A stretch of DNA of 5,523 bases from Rhodoluna limnophila (GTDB lineage: Bacteria; Actinomycetota; Actinomycetes; Actinomycetales; Microbacteriaceae). The notes below the pieces were generated by a model. It was not told the DNA's origin. It saw only the letters and a list, made by a program, of their open reading frames with translations, and ran no database searches. Below are positions 1-5,049 of this stretch, in pieces; positions within the stretch are counted from its first letter, which is position 1; each line of letters opens with the position of its first letter. The translations under genes and the position numbers were made by a program. The stretch covers positions 1 to 5,523 of the forward strand of contig CALPUC020000069.1 of NCBI GenBank assembly GCA_943326655.2, in the 5' to 3' direction.

Positions 1-86
1 ATGCCGATAGCCCAGTTGGTTAGAACGAAGAGGTAAACCGCCAGAAGCGAGATTGCAATCGCTGCGCCGAGCTTTGGAGATTTCAA
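1..86 (-). CDS. Start of a small membrane protein gene, truncated by the window edge
   Basis: Only the first 28 codons are visible; the gene runs off the left edge. Reading leftwards, a TTG at 86-84 follows the dapB stop TAA (89-87) directly and in the same frame, so no earlier start is possible. The peptide begins M-K-S-P-K, then gives an uninterrupted hydrophobic stretch (LGAAIAISLLAVYLFVLTNW), as expected for a membrane helix with a positively charged cytoplasmic N-terminus. The other two minus-strand frames here give either a stop or a non-hydrophobic, Arg-rich peptide. No good ribosome binding site precedes the TTG, so translation probably relies on ribosomes finishing dapB. Actinobacteria often carry a small uncharacterised membrane protein after dapB, and this may be one, but the family cannot be settled from 28 residues. 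I assign no function. Confidence 0.55.
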   Translation of the reverse strand, partial: MKSPKLGAAIAISLLAVYLFVLTNWAIG

Positions 87-803
87 TTACGAAACTACCG
101 ATTCCAAACCGACAAACATTCCCTTATTGGCCGAAGCAAATCTGATCGCGGCGAGGATTCCATTTGAGTATGAAGCCACCGAGGACACTTCGTGAGAAAT
201 AGTGAGCACTTCGCTTTCCGCACCGAGAATCACTTCCTGCTTGGCGCTAACGCCAGCTAGGCGAAGGCTGTGGATCGGAATTCCGGCAACAATTTCTCCA
301 CGCGCGGTCTGACCCACGCCTGGAACTAGAGGAGTCTCTTCTCTGGCGGCCGAAATGAGCTCGGCAGTTCTAATGGCAGTACCGGAAGGCGAGTCAACTT
401 TGTGAGCGTGGTGCGTCTCCACGATTTCGATAGTTGAAAAATACTTCGCCGCATCTGCTGCGAAGCGAGTGGCCAACATCGAACCAATTGAAAAATTAGG
501 AACCACTAAGGCTGTTGAATCGTTCTTGGTAACAGTTGCGGATAGTTGCGATAACTTAGCGGCCGACCAACCAGAAGTTCCAACGACCACCGGTAACTGC
601 TTAGCTACGCAGTAGGCAACAACCTCTTCGCTGACCTCAAGTTTGGTTACATCAAAAACCACGTCTGCGCCATCAAGCTCTTGCAAACTCGAGCGTGAGT
701 GCAGACTAGCGTGTAGTGATAGATCCTGAGCGGAATCGATCAGGTCGAGTGCGAGTTTACCCATGCGTCCGGTGGCTCCGACTACTGCAACTTTGATGGT
801 CAT
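87..803 (-). CDS. dapB: 4-hydroxy-tetrahydrodipicolinate reductase (DapB)
   Basis: Cytoplasmic NAD(P)H-dependent reductase converting the DapA product to tetrahydrodipicolinate, in the pathway to diaminopimelate (peptidoglycan) and lysine. The 238 residues are slightly shorter than the roughly 245 usual in actinobacteria but complete. An N-terminal Rossmann fold carries the dinucleotide loop GATGRMG (9-15). VGTSGW (74-79) and PNFSIG (102-107) are family signatures. The substrate and catalytic segment HHAHK (131-135) supplies the expected catalytic His131 and Lys135, followed by the substrate loop PSGTA (139-143). A conserved RGEIVAGIPIHSLRLAG block spans 168-184. The ATG at 803-801 lies 9 bases after the M16 stop, with AAGG (814-811), part of which is that stop codon, as ribosome binding site. 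This suggests coupled translation. The acidic residue that often marks the coenzyme ribose contact is replaced by His35 in HSRSS (35-39), which may favour NADPH. Confidence 0.97.
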   Translation of the reverse strand: MTIKVAVVGATGRMGKLALDLIDSAQDLSLHASLHSRSSLQELDGADVVFDVTKLEVSEEVVAYCVAKQLPVVVGTSGWSAAKLSQLSATVTKNDSTALVVPNFSIGSMLATRFAADAAKYFSTIEIVETHHAHKVDSPSGTAIRTAELISAAREETPLVPGVGQTARGEIVAGIPIHSLRLAGVSAKQEVILGAESEVLTISHEVSSVASYSNGILAAIRFASANKGMFVGLESVVS

Positions 804-810
804 GGTTAAA

Positions 811-814
811 CCTT
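811..814 (-). promoter_or_regulatory. dapB ribosome binding site overlapping the M16 stop codon
   Basis: Minus-strand AAGG shares two bases with the TAA stop of the upstream M16 gene (815-813) and sits 7 bases before the dapB ATG. A ribosome terminating on the M16 gene would cover it, so the arrangement favours reinitiation and coupled output of the two proteins. The motif is short, so it supports the start only moderately. Confidence 0.6.
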
Positions 815-2147
815 AAACGAAACGGTCGAAAGCCGACTCGTCGACATCTCCAACCGCCACAACCGAGCGCTTTCGACCGACTAGGTCGGAAGCAACTTTC
901 TGAACATCTTTTGCGGTAACTTTCGAATAGCGAAGAAGTGTTTCGTCTAGGTCAGAGAACTTGCCATTGAAGATTTCGGTTGAGAACAATCGGTTCATTC
1001 GAGCCATCGAGCTTTCAAACTTCAAAGCCAGTGAGCCCGAGACATTACCTTTTGCCAGTGTGAGTTCATCCGGAGTAATGCCGTTATTCGCAAGCTTTTC
1101 GAGTTCATCAATCATGAGGCCGGTAACTTCGGTGGCCTTGGCCGGTGAGCAACCAGCGTAAAGACCGAAAATCGCACCGTCTGAGTAAGCCTGGTTGAAC
1201 GAATAAACGGAGTAGGCAAGACCGCGCTTCTCGCGTATCTCCTGAAACAGTCGTGAGCTCATTCCTCCACCAAAAACAGTGTTGAGAACCGCCATGTCGT
1301 AGCGTCGGTCGTCTTCGGCAACCAGACCCTGGCAACCGATCAGAATGTTGGTTTGAGCCAACGGACGCTTGATTACCTCCAAAGATTTTGCGCGAGGAAT
1401 GAATACGTCTCCGAGTTCGCGACGTTCCCTAGGGGCATTGTGCTTCGAGAGATCCCAGCCAGCCTCGGTTAGGGCTTCGGAAACCAAGCGCACCAATTCG
1501 TCGTGGTTCACTCCCCCGGCAGCGGCAATAACCAAATCTTGTGGTCGGTAGTTGGCCTGATAGTGCTCCCAAACGGCATCACGAGTGACATCGGTTATGG
1601 TTTGGATGGTTCCGCCAATTGGGCGTCCGAGCGGGTGGTCTCCGTGAAGCGCTGCCGAGAACGCTTCGTGAGCGACATCTTCGGGGTCGTCGTCGTTCAT
1701 CGCCAACTCTTCCAGGATGACGGTGCGTTCATTTTCAAACTCAACGGGGTCAATTAGCGACGAGGTGAGCATGTCGGCGATCACATCGATGGCCAGAGGA
1801 AGCGCCCTGTCTTGGACGCGCGCGTAGTAGGAGGTGTATTCCTTGCCGGTGGCAGCATTTGACGAACCACCAACCGAGTCGAAGGCAATTGCGATCTCTA
1901 GTGCGGTTCGTTTTTTGGTGCCCTTGAACAAAAGGTGTTCTAGAAAGTGGGTGGAACCGAAGTGCCCGCCAGTTTCATCTCTCGAGCCAACCGGCACCGA
2001 GAATGAAATCGAGACGCTCTGAGCGCCAGGCATTGCTTCCGAGAGAATGCGAACACCGCTTGGAAGAACAGACCGGCGAACCGTGCTGCCTCCCGAAGCG
2101 GTGAACTCAAGTTCGGCGCGATCTAATGGGAAAAAGATCTCAGCCAT
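813..2147 (-). CDS. pepR: M16 family zinc metallopeptidase (PepR-like)
   Basis: Probable cytoplasmic zinc endopeptidase of the M16B (mitochondrial processing peptidase-like) class, with 444 residues in two homologous halves. No signal peptide or membrane segment is visible. The inverted zinc motif HFLEH (67-71) gives ligands His67 and His71 and catalytic Glu70. Glu147, in the segment ERTVILEEL (140-148), lies exactly 76 residues beyond His71, where the third zinc ligand is expected. The inactive C-terminal half carries the conserved block FGGGMSSRLFQEIREKRGLA (292-311) and Tyr312, which in the family help bind substrate. The position directly after pnp matches pepR after gpsI in mycobacteria, hence the symbol. 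The physiological substrate is unknown. The ATG (2147-2145) lies 8 bases after the pnp stop without a recognisable ribosome binding site; residues 1-30 resemble homologues from memory, so I keep this start. Family assignment is firm and the gene name is by synteny. Confidence 0.93.
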   Translation of the reverse strand: MAEIFFPLDRAELEFTASGGSTVRRSVLPSGVRILSEAMPGAQSVSISFSVPVGSRDETGGHFGSTHFLEHLLFKGTKKRTALEIAIAFDSVGGSSNAATGKEYTSYYARVQDRALPLAIDVIADMLTSSLIDPVEFENERTVILEELAMNDDDPEDVAHEAFSAALHGDHPLGRPIGGTIQTITDVTRDAVWEHYQANYRPQDLVIAAAGGVNHDELVRLVSEALTEAGWDLSKHNAPRERRELGDVFIPRAKSLEVIKRPLAQTNILIGCQGLVAEDDRRYDMAVLNTVFGGGMSSRLFQEIREKRGLAYSVYSFNQAYSDGAIFGLYAGCSPAKATEVTGLMIDELEKLANNGITPDELTLAKGNVSGSLALKFESSMARMNRLFSTEIFNGKFSDLDETLLRYSKVTAKDVQKVASDLVGRKRSVVAVGDVDESAFDRFV

Positions 2148-2155
2148 GGAGTAAG

Positions 2156-4393
2156 TTACTCAGCCGAAGCTGCGTCGTCTTCAACCACAGGCGAAAGCGA
2201 AAGCTTGCCACGGTCGTCGATCTTGGTGATTTCAACCTGAAGCTTCTGACCAACCTCTAGAAGGTCTTCCACGTTCTCAACGCGCTTTCCACCGGAGATC
2301 TTCTTCAGTTCTGAAACGTGAAGTAGACCATCTTTTCCTGGAACCAGCGAGATAAACGCACCGAAGGTGGCTAGCTTCACTACGGTTCCTAGGAAACGCT
2401 CGCCAATCTCAGGAAGGTGAGGGTTAGCGATGTTGTTGATGGCAGCCTTGGCAGCTTCAGCCGAAGGGCCGTCGGTGGCACCGATAAACACGGTTCCGTC
2501 GTCTTCGATTGAGATGTCTGCGCCAGTCTCTTCTTGAATCTGGTTGATCATCTTGCCCTTCGGACCAATGACCTCACCGATCTTGTCGACAGGAATCTTC
2601 ACCGAGATGATTCTCGGTGCGGTTGCAGCCATTTCACCCGGTTCGCTGATGGCCTGGTTCATCACGTCAAGGATCGCGGTGCGAGCCTCTTTCGCCTGAG
2701 TTAGCGCGCCAGCAAGAACATCGGTAGGAATACCGTCGAGCTTGGTGTCTAGCTGAATAGCGGTGATGAATTCGGCAGTTCCGGCAACCTTGAAGTCCAT
2801 GTCGCCAAGGGCGTCTTCGGCACCGAGGATGTCAGTAAGAGCTGCGTAGTGAGTCTTACCGTCGATGGTGTCTGAGATCAGACCCATTGCGATACCGGCA
2901 ACCGGAGCCTTTAGAGGCACACCAGCGGCTAGTAGCGAAAGGGTTGAAGCACAAACAGAACCCATTGAGGTTGAACCGTTCGAACCTAGTGCTTCCGAAA
3001 CCTGACGAATTGCGTAAGGGAATTCGGTGCGACCAGGTAGTACTGGCATTAGAGCACGCTCAGCCAATGCACCGTGACCAATTTCACGACGCTTTGGAGT
3101 GCCAACACGACCAACTTCACCAGTTGAGTATGGAGGGAAGTTGTAGTTGTGCATGTAGCGCTTGGTGGTTTCTGGGCTTAGTGCGTCGATGGTCTGTTCC
3201 ATCTTCAGCATGTTCAGAGTCGTGATACCCAAAATCTGGGTCTCACCGCGCTGGAAGATAGCCGAACCGTGAACGCGTGGGATTACGTCAACTTCTGCGT
3301 CTAGGACACGGATGTTGCGAAGACCACGACCGTCGATACGAACGCCTTCTTTTAGAACGCGGGTACGAACAACCTTCTTGGTTACCGACTTGTAAGCAGC
3401 AGAAATCTGGCTCTGGTGCTCTTCGGTTAGAACGGTCGAAAGCTTTTCCTTGACCGACGCCTTCAGTGCGTCGTCAGCGTCCTGACGCTCCTGCTTGTCG
3501 GCGATTAGGTAGATGCGTCCTAGTTCCTCTTCGGCAAGCTTCGCTACGTGGTCGTAGGTCTCGTCTGCGTAAGGAGGGAAAACCGGGTACTCGGTTAGTG
3601 GCTTAGCCGACTTAGCGGCTAGACGCGACTGAGCGGCAACCAATTCCTTGATGAATGGCTTCGACGCCTCTAGACCGGCAGCAACAACTGCTTCGTTTGG
3701 AGCGGTGGCACCCTGGTTGGTCACTAGATCCCAAGTGTTTTCGGTCGCTTCTGCTTCAACCATCATGATTGCAACATCTTCTACGCCGTTCTCAGAAACA
3801 ACGCGACCAGCACCGACCATGTCGAATACTGCGCGTTCTAGCTGGGAGTGCTTAGGGAAGGCAACCCACTGGTCGTCGATTAGTGCAACACGCACACCAC
3901 CGATTGGACCTGAGAAAGGTAGACCGGCAAGCTGGGTCGACATCGAAGCTGCGTTGATAGCAACTACGTCGTACATCTCGTCTGGGTGGATAGCCATTAC
4001 GGTAACCACTACCTGAACTTCGTTACGAAGACCGTCGACGAACGATGGACGCAGTGGACGGTCGATTAGACGACAGGTAAGAATGGCCTCGGTTGATGGG
4101 CGGCCTTCACGACGGAAGAAGCTGCCTGGAATCTTTCCGGCGGCATACATCTTCTCTTCAACGTCGATTGTTAGTGGGAAGAAGTCGAACTGGTCTTTGG
4201 CCTGCTTTGATGCAGTGGTTGCCGAGAACAGCATGGTTTCGCCATCAATGTAGACGGCTGCGGCGCCCTGAGCCTGCTGGGCTAGGCGGCCTGACTCGAA
4301 ACGGATGACACGCTTACCGTGCTTGCCGTTGTCGATGATTGCGTATTCGTGTTCTGAGCCATCCATAGGCTCGTAGTTATCTGGACCGATCAT
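2156..4393 (-). CDS. pnp: Polynucleotide phosphorylase (PNPase, guanosine pentaphosphate synthetase)
   Basis: Phosphorolytic 3'-5' exoribonuclease, normally a homotrimer, acting in RNA decay; actinobacterial forms have also been called guanosine pentaphosphate synthetase (gpsI). From the chosen start it has 745 residues, normal for the phylum. The first RNase PH domain (about 20-150) holds FFRREG (92-97) and is followed by a linking helical region. The second RNase PH domain (about 340-570) holds GRGLRNIR (355-362), GSTSMGS (473-479) and EDALGDMDF (526-534), whose Asp527 and Asp533 match the catalytic aspartates of E. coli PNPase. A KH domain (about 593-652) has VIGPKGK (608-614), and an S1 domain (about 664-735) has FGAFISL and DGLLHVSEL. 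The frame extends 14 codons upstream to an ATG at 4435, but the ATG at 4393 is preceded by GAGGAG (4404-4399) at 5 bases, so translation starts there. It heads the operon with the M16 gene and dapB. Confidence 0.98.
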   Translation of the reverse strand: MIGPDNYEPMDGSEHEYAIIDNGKHGKRVIRFESGRLAQQAQGAAAVYIDGETMLFSATTASKQAKDQFDFFPLTIDVEEKMYAAGKIPGSFFRREGRPSTEAILTCRLIDRPLRPSFVDGLRNEVQVVVTVMAIHPDEMYDVVAINAASMSTQLAGLPFSGPIGGVRVALIDDQWVAFPKHSQLERAVFDMVGAGRVVSENGVEDVAIMMVEAEATENTWDLVTNQGATAPNEAVVAAGLEASKPFIKELVAAQSRLAAKSAKPLTEYPVFPPYADETYDHVAKLAEEELGRIYLIADKQERQDADDALKASVKEKLSTVLTEEHQSQISAAYKSVTKKVVRTRVLKEGVRIDGRGLRNIRVLDAEVDVIPRVHGSAIFQRGETQILGITTLNMLKMEQTIDALSPETTKRYMHNYNFPPYSTGEVGRVGTPKRREIGHGALAERALMPVLPGRTEFPYAIRQVSEALGSNGSTSMGSVCASTLSLLAAGVPLKAPVAGIAMGLISDTIDGKTHYAALTDILGAEDALGDMDFKVAGTAEFITAIQLDTKLDGIPTDVLAGALTQAKEARTAILDVMNQAISEPGEMAATAPRIISVKIPVDKIGEVIGPKGKMINQIQEETGADISIEDDGTVFIGATDGPSAEAAKAAINNIANPHLPEIGERFLGTVVKLATFGAFISLVPGKDGLLHVSELKKISGGKRVENVEDLLEVGQKLQVEITKIDDRGKLSLSPVVEDDAASAE

Positions 4394-4398
4394 GGTCT

Positions 4399-4404
4399 CT
4401 CCTC
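4399..4404 (-). promoter_or_regulatory. pnp ribosome binding site
   Basis: Minus-strand GAGGAG lies 5 bases before the ATG at 4393-4391 and is a near-ideal match to the 16S rRNA tail. It decides the start of pnp: the in-frame ATG 14 codons upstream (4435-4433) has no comparable site, and its extra residues would include this motif as coding sequence. Confidence 0.85.
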
Positions 4405-4416
4405 TTGTTTCATTAC

Positions 4417-4451
4417 GCGCGAGAAGTTCACACATTTTGCGTGAGTCGCGC
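4417..4451 (-). other. Long imperfect hairpin just upstream of the pnp ribosome binding site
   Basis: On the transcript, GCGCGA (4451-4446) pairs with TCGCGC (4422-4417). Inside it, TCACGC (4444-4439) pairs with GTGTGA (4433-4428), including one G-U pair, around the loop AAAAT. One unpaired base faces five on the other side, giving 12 pairs with an asymmetric internal loop. It ends 12 bases before GAGGAG, so it could leave that site open while serving as a processing or regulatory structure. Folding was done by eye. Confidence 0.45.
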
Positions 4452-4475
4452 TAGAGCTAAGCGCCGTAAGTAACT

Positions 4476-4492
4476 GCCCTCCGATTGAGGGC
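4476..4492 (-). other. Short GC-rich hairpin in the pnp leader
   Basis: GCCCTC and GAGGGC form a perfect 6-bp stem around the five-base loop AATCG. No T run follows on either strand, so it is not an intrinsic terminator. It is probably part of the folded pnp leader; a chance occurrence cannot be excluded. Confidence 0.4.
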
Positions 4493-4515
4493 TGCCCTGA
4501 TCTGCAGTAAAGAAC

Positions 4516-4533
4516 CTTGGAATTCTTTCCAAG
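4516..4533 (-). repeat. Perfect 7-bp inverted repeat in the pnp leader
   Basis: CTTGGAA and TTCCAAG flank a four-base spacer AGAA. As DNA, this is a symmetric site of the kind a dimeric regulator could bind; as RNA, it would be a short hairpin. It lies about 125 bases before the pnp start, where a promoter for pnp might be. No regulator is identified and no second copy was noticed in the window. Confidence 0.4.
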
Positions 4534-4613
4534 ACCCACCACCGAAGACCAGCAAACGTAGCCGCATAGCTCTTCCTCAAGGGTAACAGAGCAACGCGAC
4601 ATTGCCTAGAACT

Positions 4614-4649
4614 AAAAAACCGCCCTGAGTGTACCCAGGACGGTTTTTT
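4614..4649 (-). terminator. Intrinsic terminator after rpsO
   Basis: A 14-bp stem (4614-4627 with 4636-4649, one G-U pair on the minus-strand transcript) encloses an 8-base loop. The GC-rich core CCGTCCTG pairs with CAGGGCGG, and the stem base is an A run opposite a T run, so transcripts from either strand would end in six U. It lies 12 bases after the rpsO stop codon and should terminate most rpsO transcripts, leaving pnp to readthrough or to its own promoter. This is the clearest non-coding signal in the window. Confidence 0.93.
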
Positions 4650-4661
4650 GTAAAGTCAGAA

Positions 4662-4931
4662 TTAGCGACGAAGACCTAGACGCTCGATCAAGTCACGGTA
4701 GCGCTTGATGTCTACCTTCTGTAGGTAGCCAAGCAGACGCTTGCGCTGACCAACAAGAAGTAGCAAACCACGACGTGAGTGGTGGTCGTGCTTGTGTTCC
4801 TTGAAGTGCTCGGTTAGGTCTTTGATGCGACGCGAGAGCACAGCTACCTGAACCTCTGGTGAACCGGTGTCACCTGGGTGGGTTGCGTACTCAGCGATGA
4901 TTGACTGCTTTACCTGTGGGTCTAGAGCCAT
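4662..4931 (-). CDS. rpsO: 30S ribosomal protein S15
   Basis: Primary rRNA-binding protein of the small subunit, binding the 16S central domain early in assembly and contributing to a subunit bridge. The 89 residues are exactly the usual family length. All-helical signatures are intact: DTGSPEVQVAVLSRRIKDLT (21-40), the rRNA-contacting HDHHSRRGL segment (48-56), the KRLLGYL helix, and the terminal YRDLIERLGLRR. Translation starts at the ATG at 4931-4929, 7 bases after AAGGAG. It is followed by a strong terminator and then pnp, the classic rpsO-pnp arrangement. Leucine codon use is unusual for a highly expressed actinobacterial gene: 5 of 13 leucines are CTA. Many bacteria control rpsO by S15 binding its own leader, and the 98-base gap upstream could hold such an element. 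Confidence 0.99.
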   Translation of the reverse strand: MALDPQVKQSIIAEYATHPGDTGSPEVQVAVLSRRIKDLTEHFKEHKHDHHSRRGLLLLVGQRKRLLGYLQKVDIKRYRDLIERLGLRR

Positions 4932-4938
4932 AGTGGTT

Positions 4939-4944
4939 CTCCTT
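4939..4944 (-). promoter_or_regulatory. rpsO ribosome binding site
   Basis: Minus-strand AAGGAG sits 7 bases before the rpsO ATG, a textbook site for a highly translated ribosomal protein gene. The loop bases TCCT (4973-4970) of the upstream hairpin could pair with its AGGA core, a possible but unproven way of hiding the site. Confidence 0.85.
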
Positions 4945-4954
4945 CGATTCGCTG

Positions 4955-5010
4955 CGCGGCGTAAGAAACAGGATGTTTCGAACTCTCTTTATCCGCGGCC
5001 GTTACACGGC
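4955..5010 (-). other. Possible structured leader of rpsO
   Basis: Two adjacent paired elements lie between the DUF805 stop and rpsO. The first is GCCGT-GTA-ACGGC (5010-4998). Directly after it, CGCGG (4997-4993) can pair with CCGCG (4959-4955), enclosing the hairpin GAAACA-TCC-TGTTTC (4979-4965). The stems abut and could stack, and a loop is complementary to the ribosome binding site. S15 autoregulatory leaders of varied structure are known in several phyla, so this is a reasonable candidate. The stems are short and were found by eye, so coincidence remains possible. Neither hairpin is followed by a T run, so this is not a terminator for the DUF805 gene. Confidence 0.4.
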
Positions 5011-5019
5011 AACCTCTCA

Positions 5020-5049
5020 AGACTACCTGTTAGTAGACGATTGGTGCAA
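5020..5049 (-). promoter_or_regulatory. Candidate rpsO promoter
   Basis: TTGCAC (5049-5044) and TAGTCT (5025-5020) are separated by 18 bases and resemble weak -35 and -10 boxes of the housekeeping sigma factor. The pair overlaps the end of the DUF805 gene and would start transcription near 5012, just before the paired leader element. A GATAAA further downstream (4994-4989, on the same strand as GGATAAAG) is an alternative -10 but lacks a well-spaced -35. Weak evidence. Confidence 0.25.

Larger units (their letters stand above)
4394..4613 (-). other. pnp leader region with three possible RNA hairpins
   Basis: This stretch between the rpsO terminator and the pnp start holds no convincing gene. 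Reading with transcription, it contains an inverted repeat at 4533-4516, a GC-rich 6-bp hairpin GCCCTC-AATCG-GAGGGC at 4492-4476, and a long imperfect hairpin at 4451-4417 ending 12 bases before the ribosome binding site. In E. coli and Streptomyces, pnp expression is controlled by RNase III cutting a structured rpsO-pnp intergenic RNA, followed by PNPase action, so a structured leader here fits autoregulation. That is analogy, not something the sequence proves. A promoter of its own is expected because a strong terminator precedes the region, but no hexamer pair stands out. Confidence 0.5.

Noticed and set aside
961..2022. Several plus-strand frames and one minus-strand frame (1108-1335) inside the M16 gene.
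   Set aside because: They overlap a gene with intact motifs across its whole length and show no start signals or domain features of their own.
2887..4308. Three plus-strand frames of 71 to 122 codons inside pnp, at 2887-3225, 3648-4016 and 4093-4308.
   Set aside because: All are antisense to conserved PNPase domains and encode low-complexity products, as expected for shadow frames.
4394..4435. The 14-codon N-terminal extension of pnp from the ATG at 4435.
   Set aside because: The ATG at 4393 has an excellent ribosome binding site inside the extension, and the extra residues do not resemble PNPase N-termini.
4505..4533. TTGGAA and TACTGC with a 17-base spacer as a pnp promoter.
   Set aside because: The -10 box lacks the conserved final T and the -35 box is part of the inverted repeat, so the match is not better than chance.
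4390..4602. A 70-codon minus-strand frame between the rpsO terminator and pnp, overlapping the pnp ATG with its stop codon.
   Set aside because: It lacks a good ribosome binding site and recognisable features, has a Ser- and Cys-rich composition unlike the neighbours, and lies over the hairpins. A leader peptide is not excluded but nothing supports it.
4998..5010. The hairpin GCCGT-GTA-ACGGC as a terminator for the DUF805 gene.
   Set aside because: The stem is only 5 bp and no T run follows on the minus strand, so it cannot be called an intrinsic terminator.
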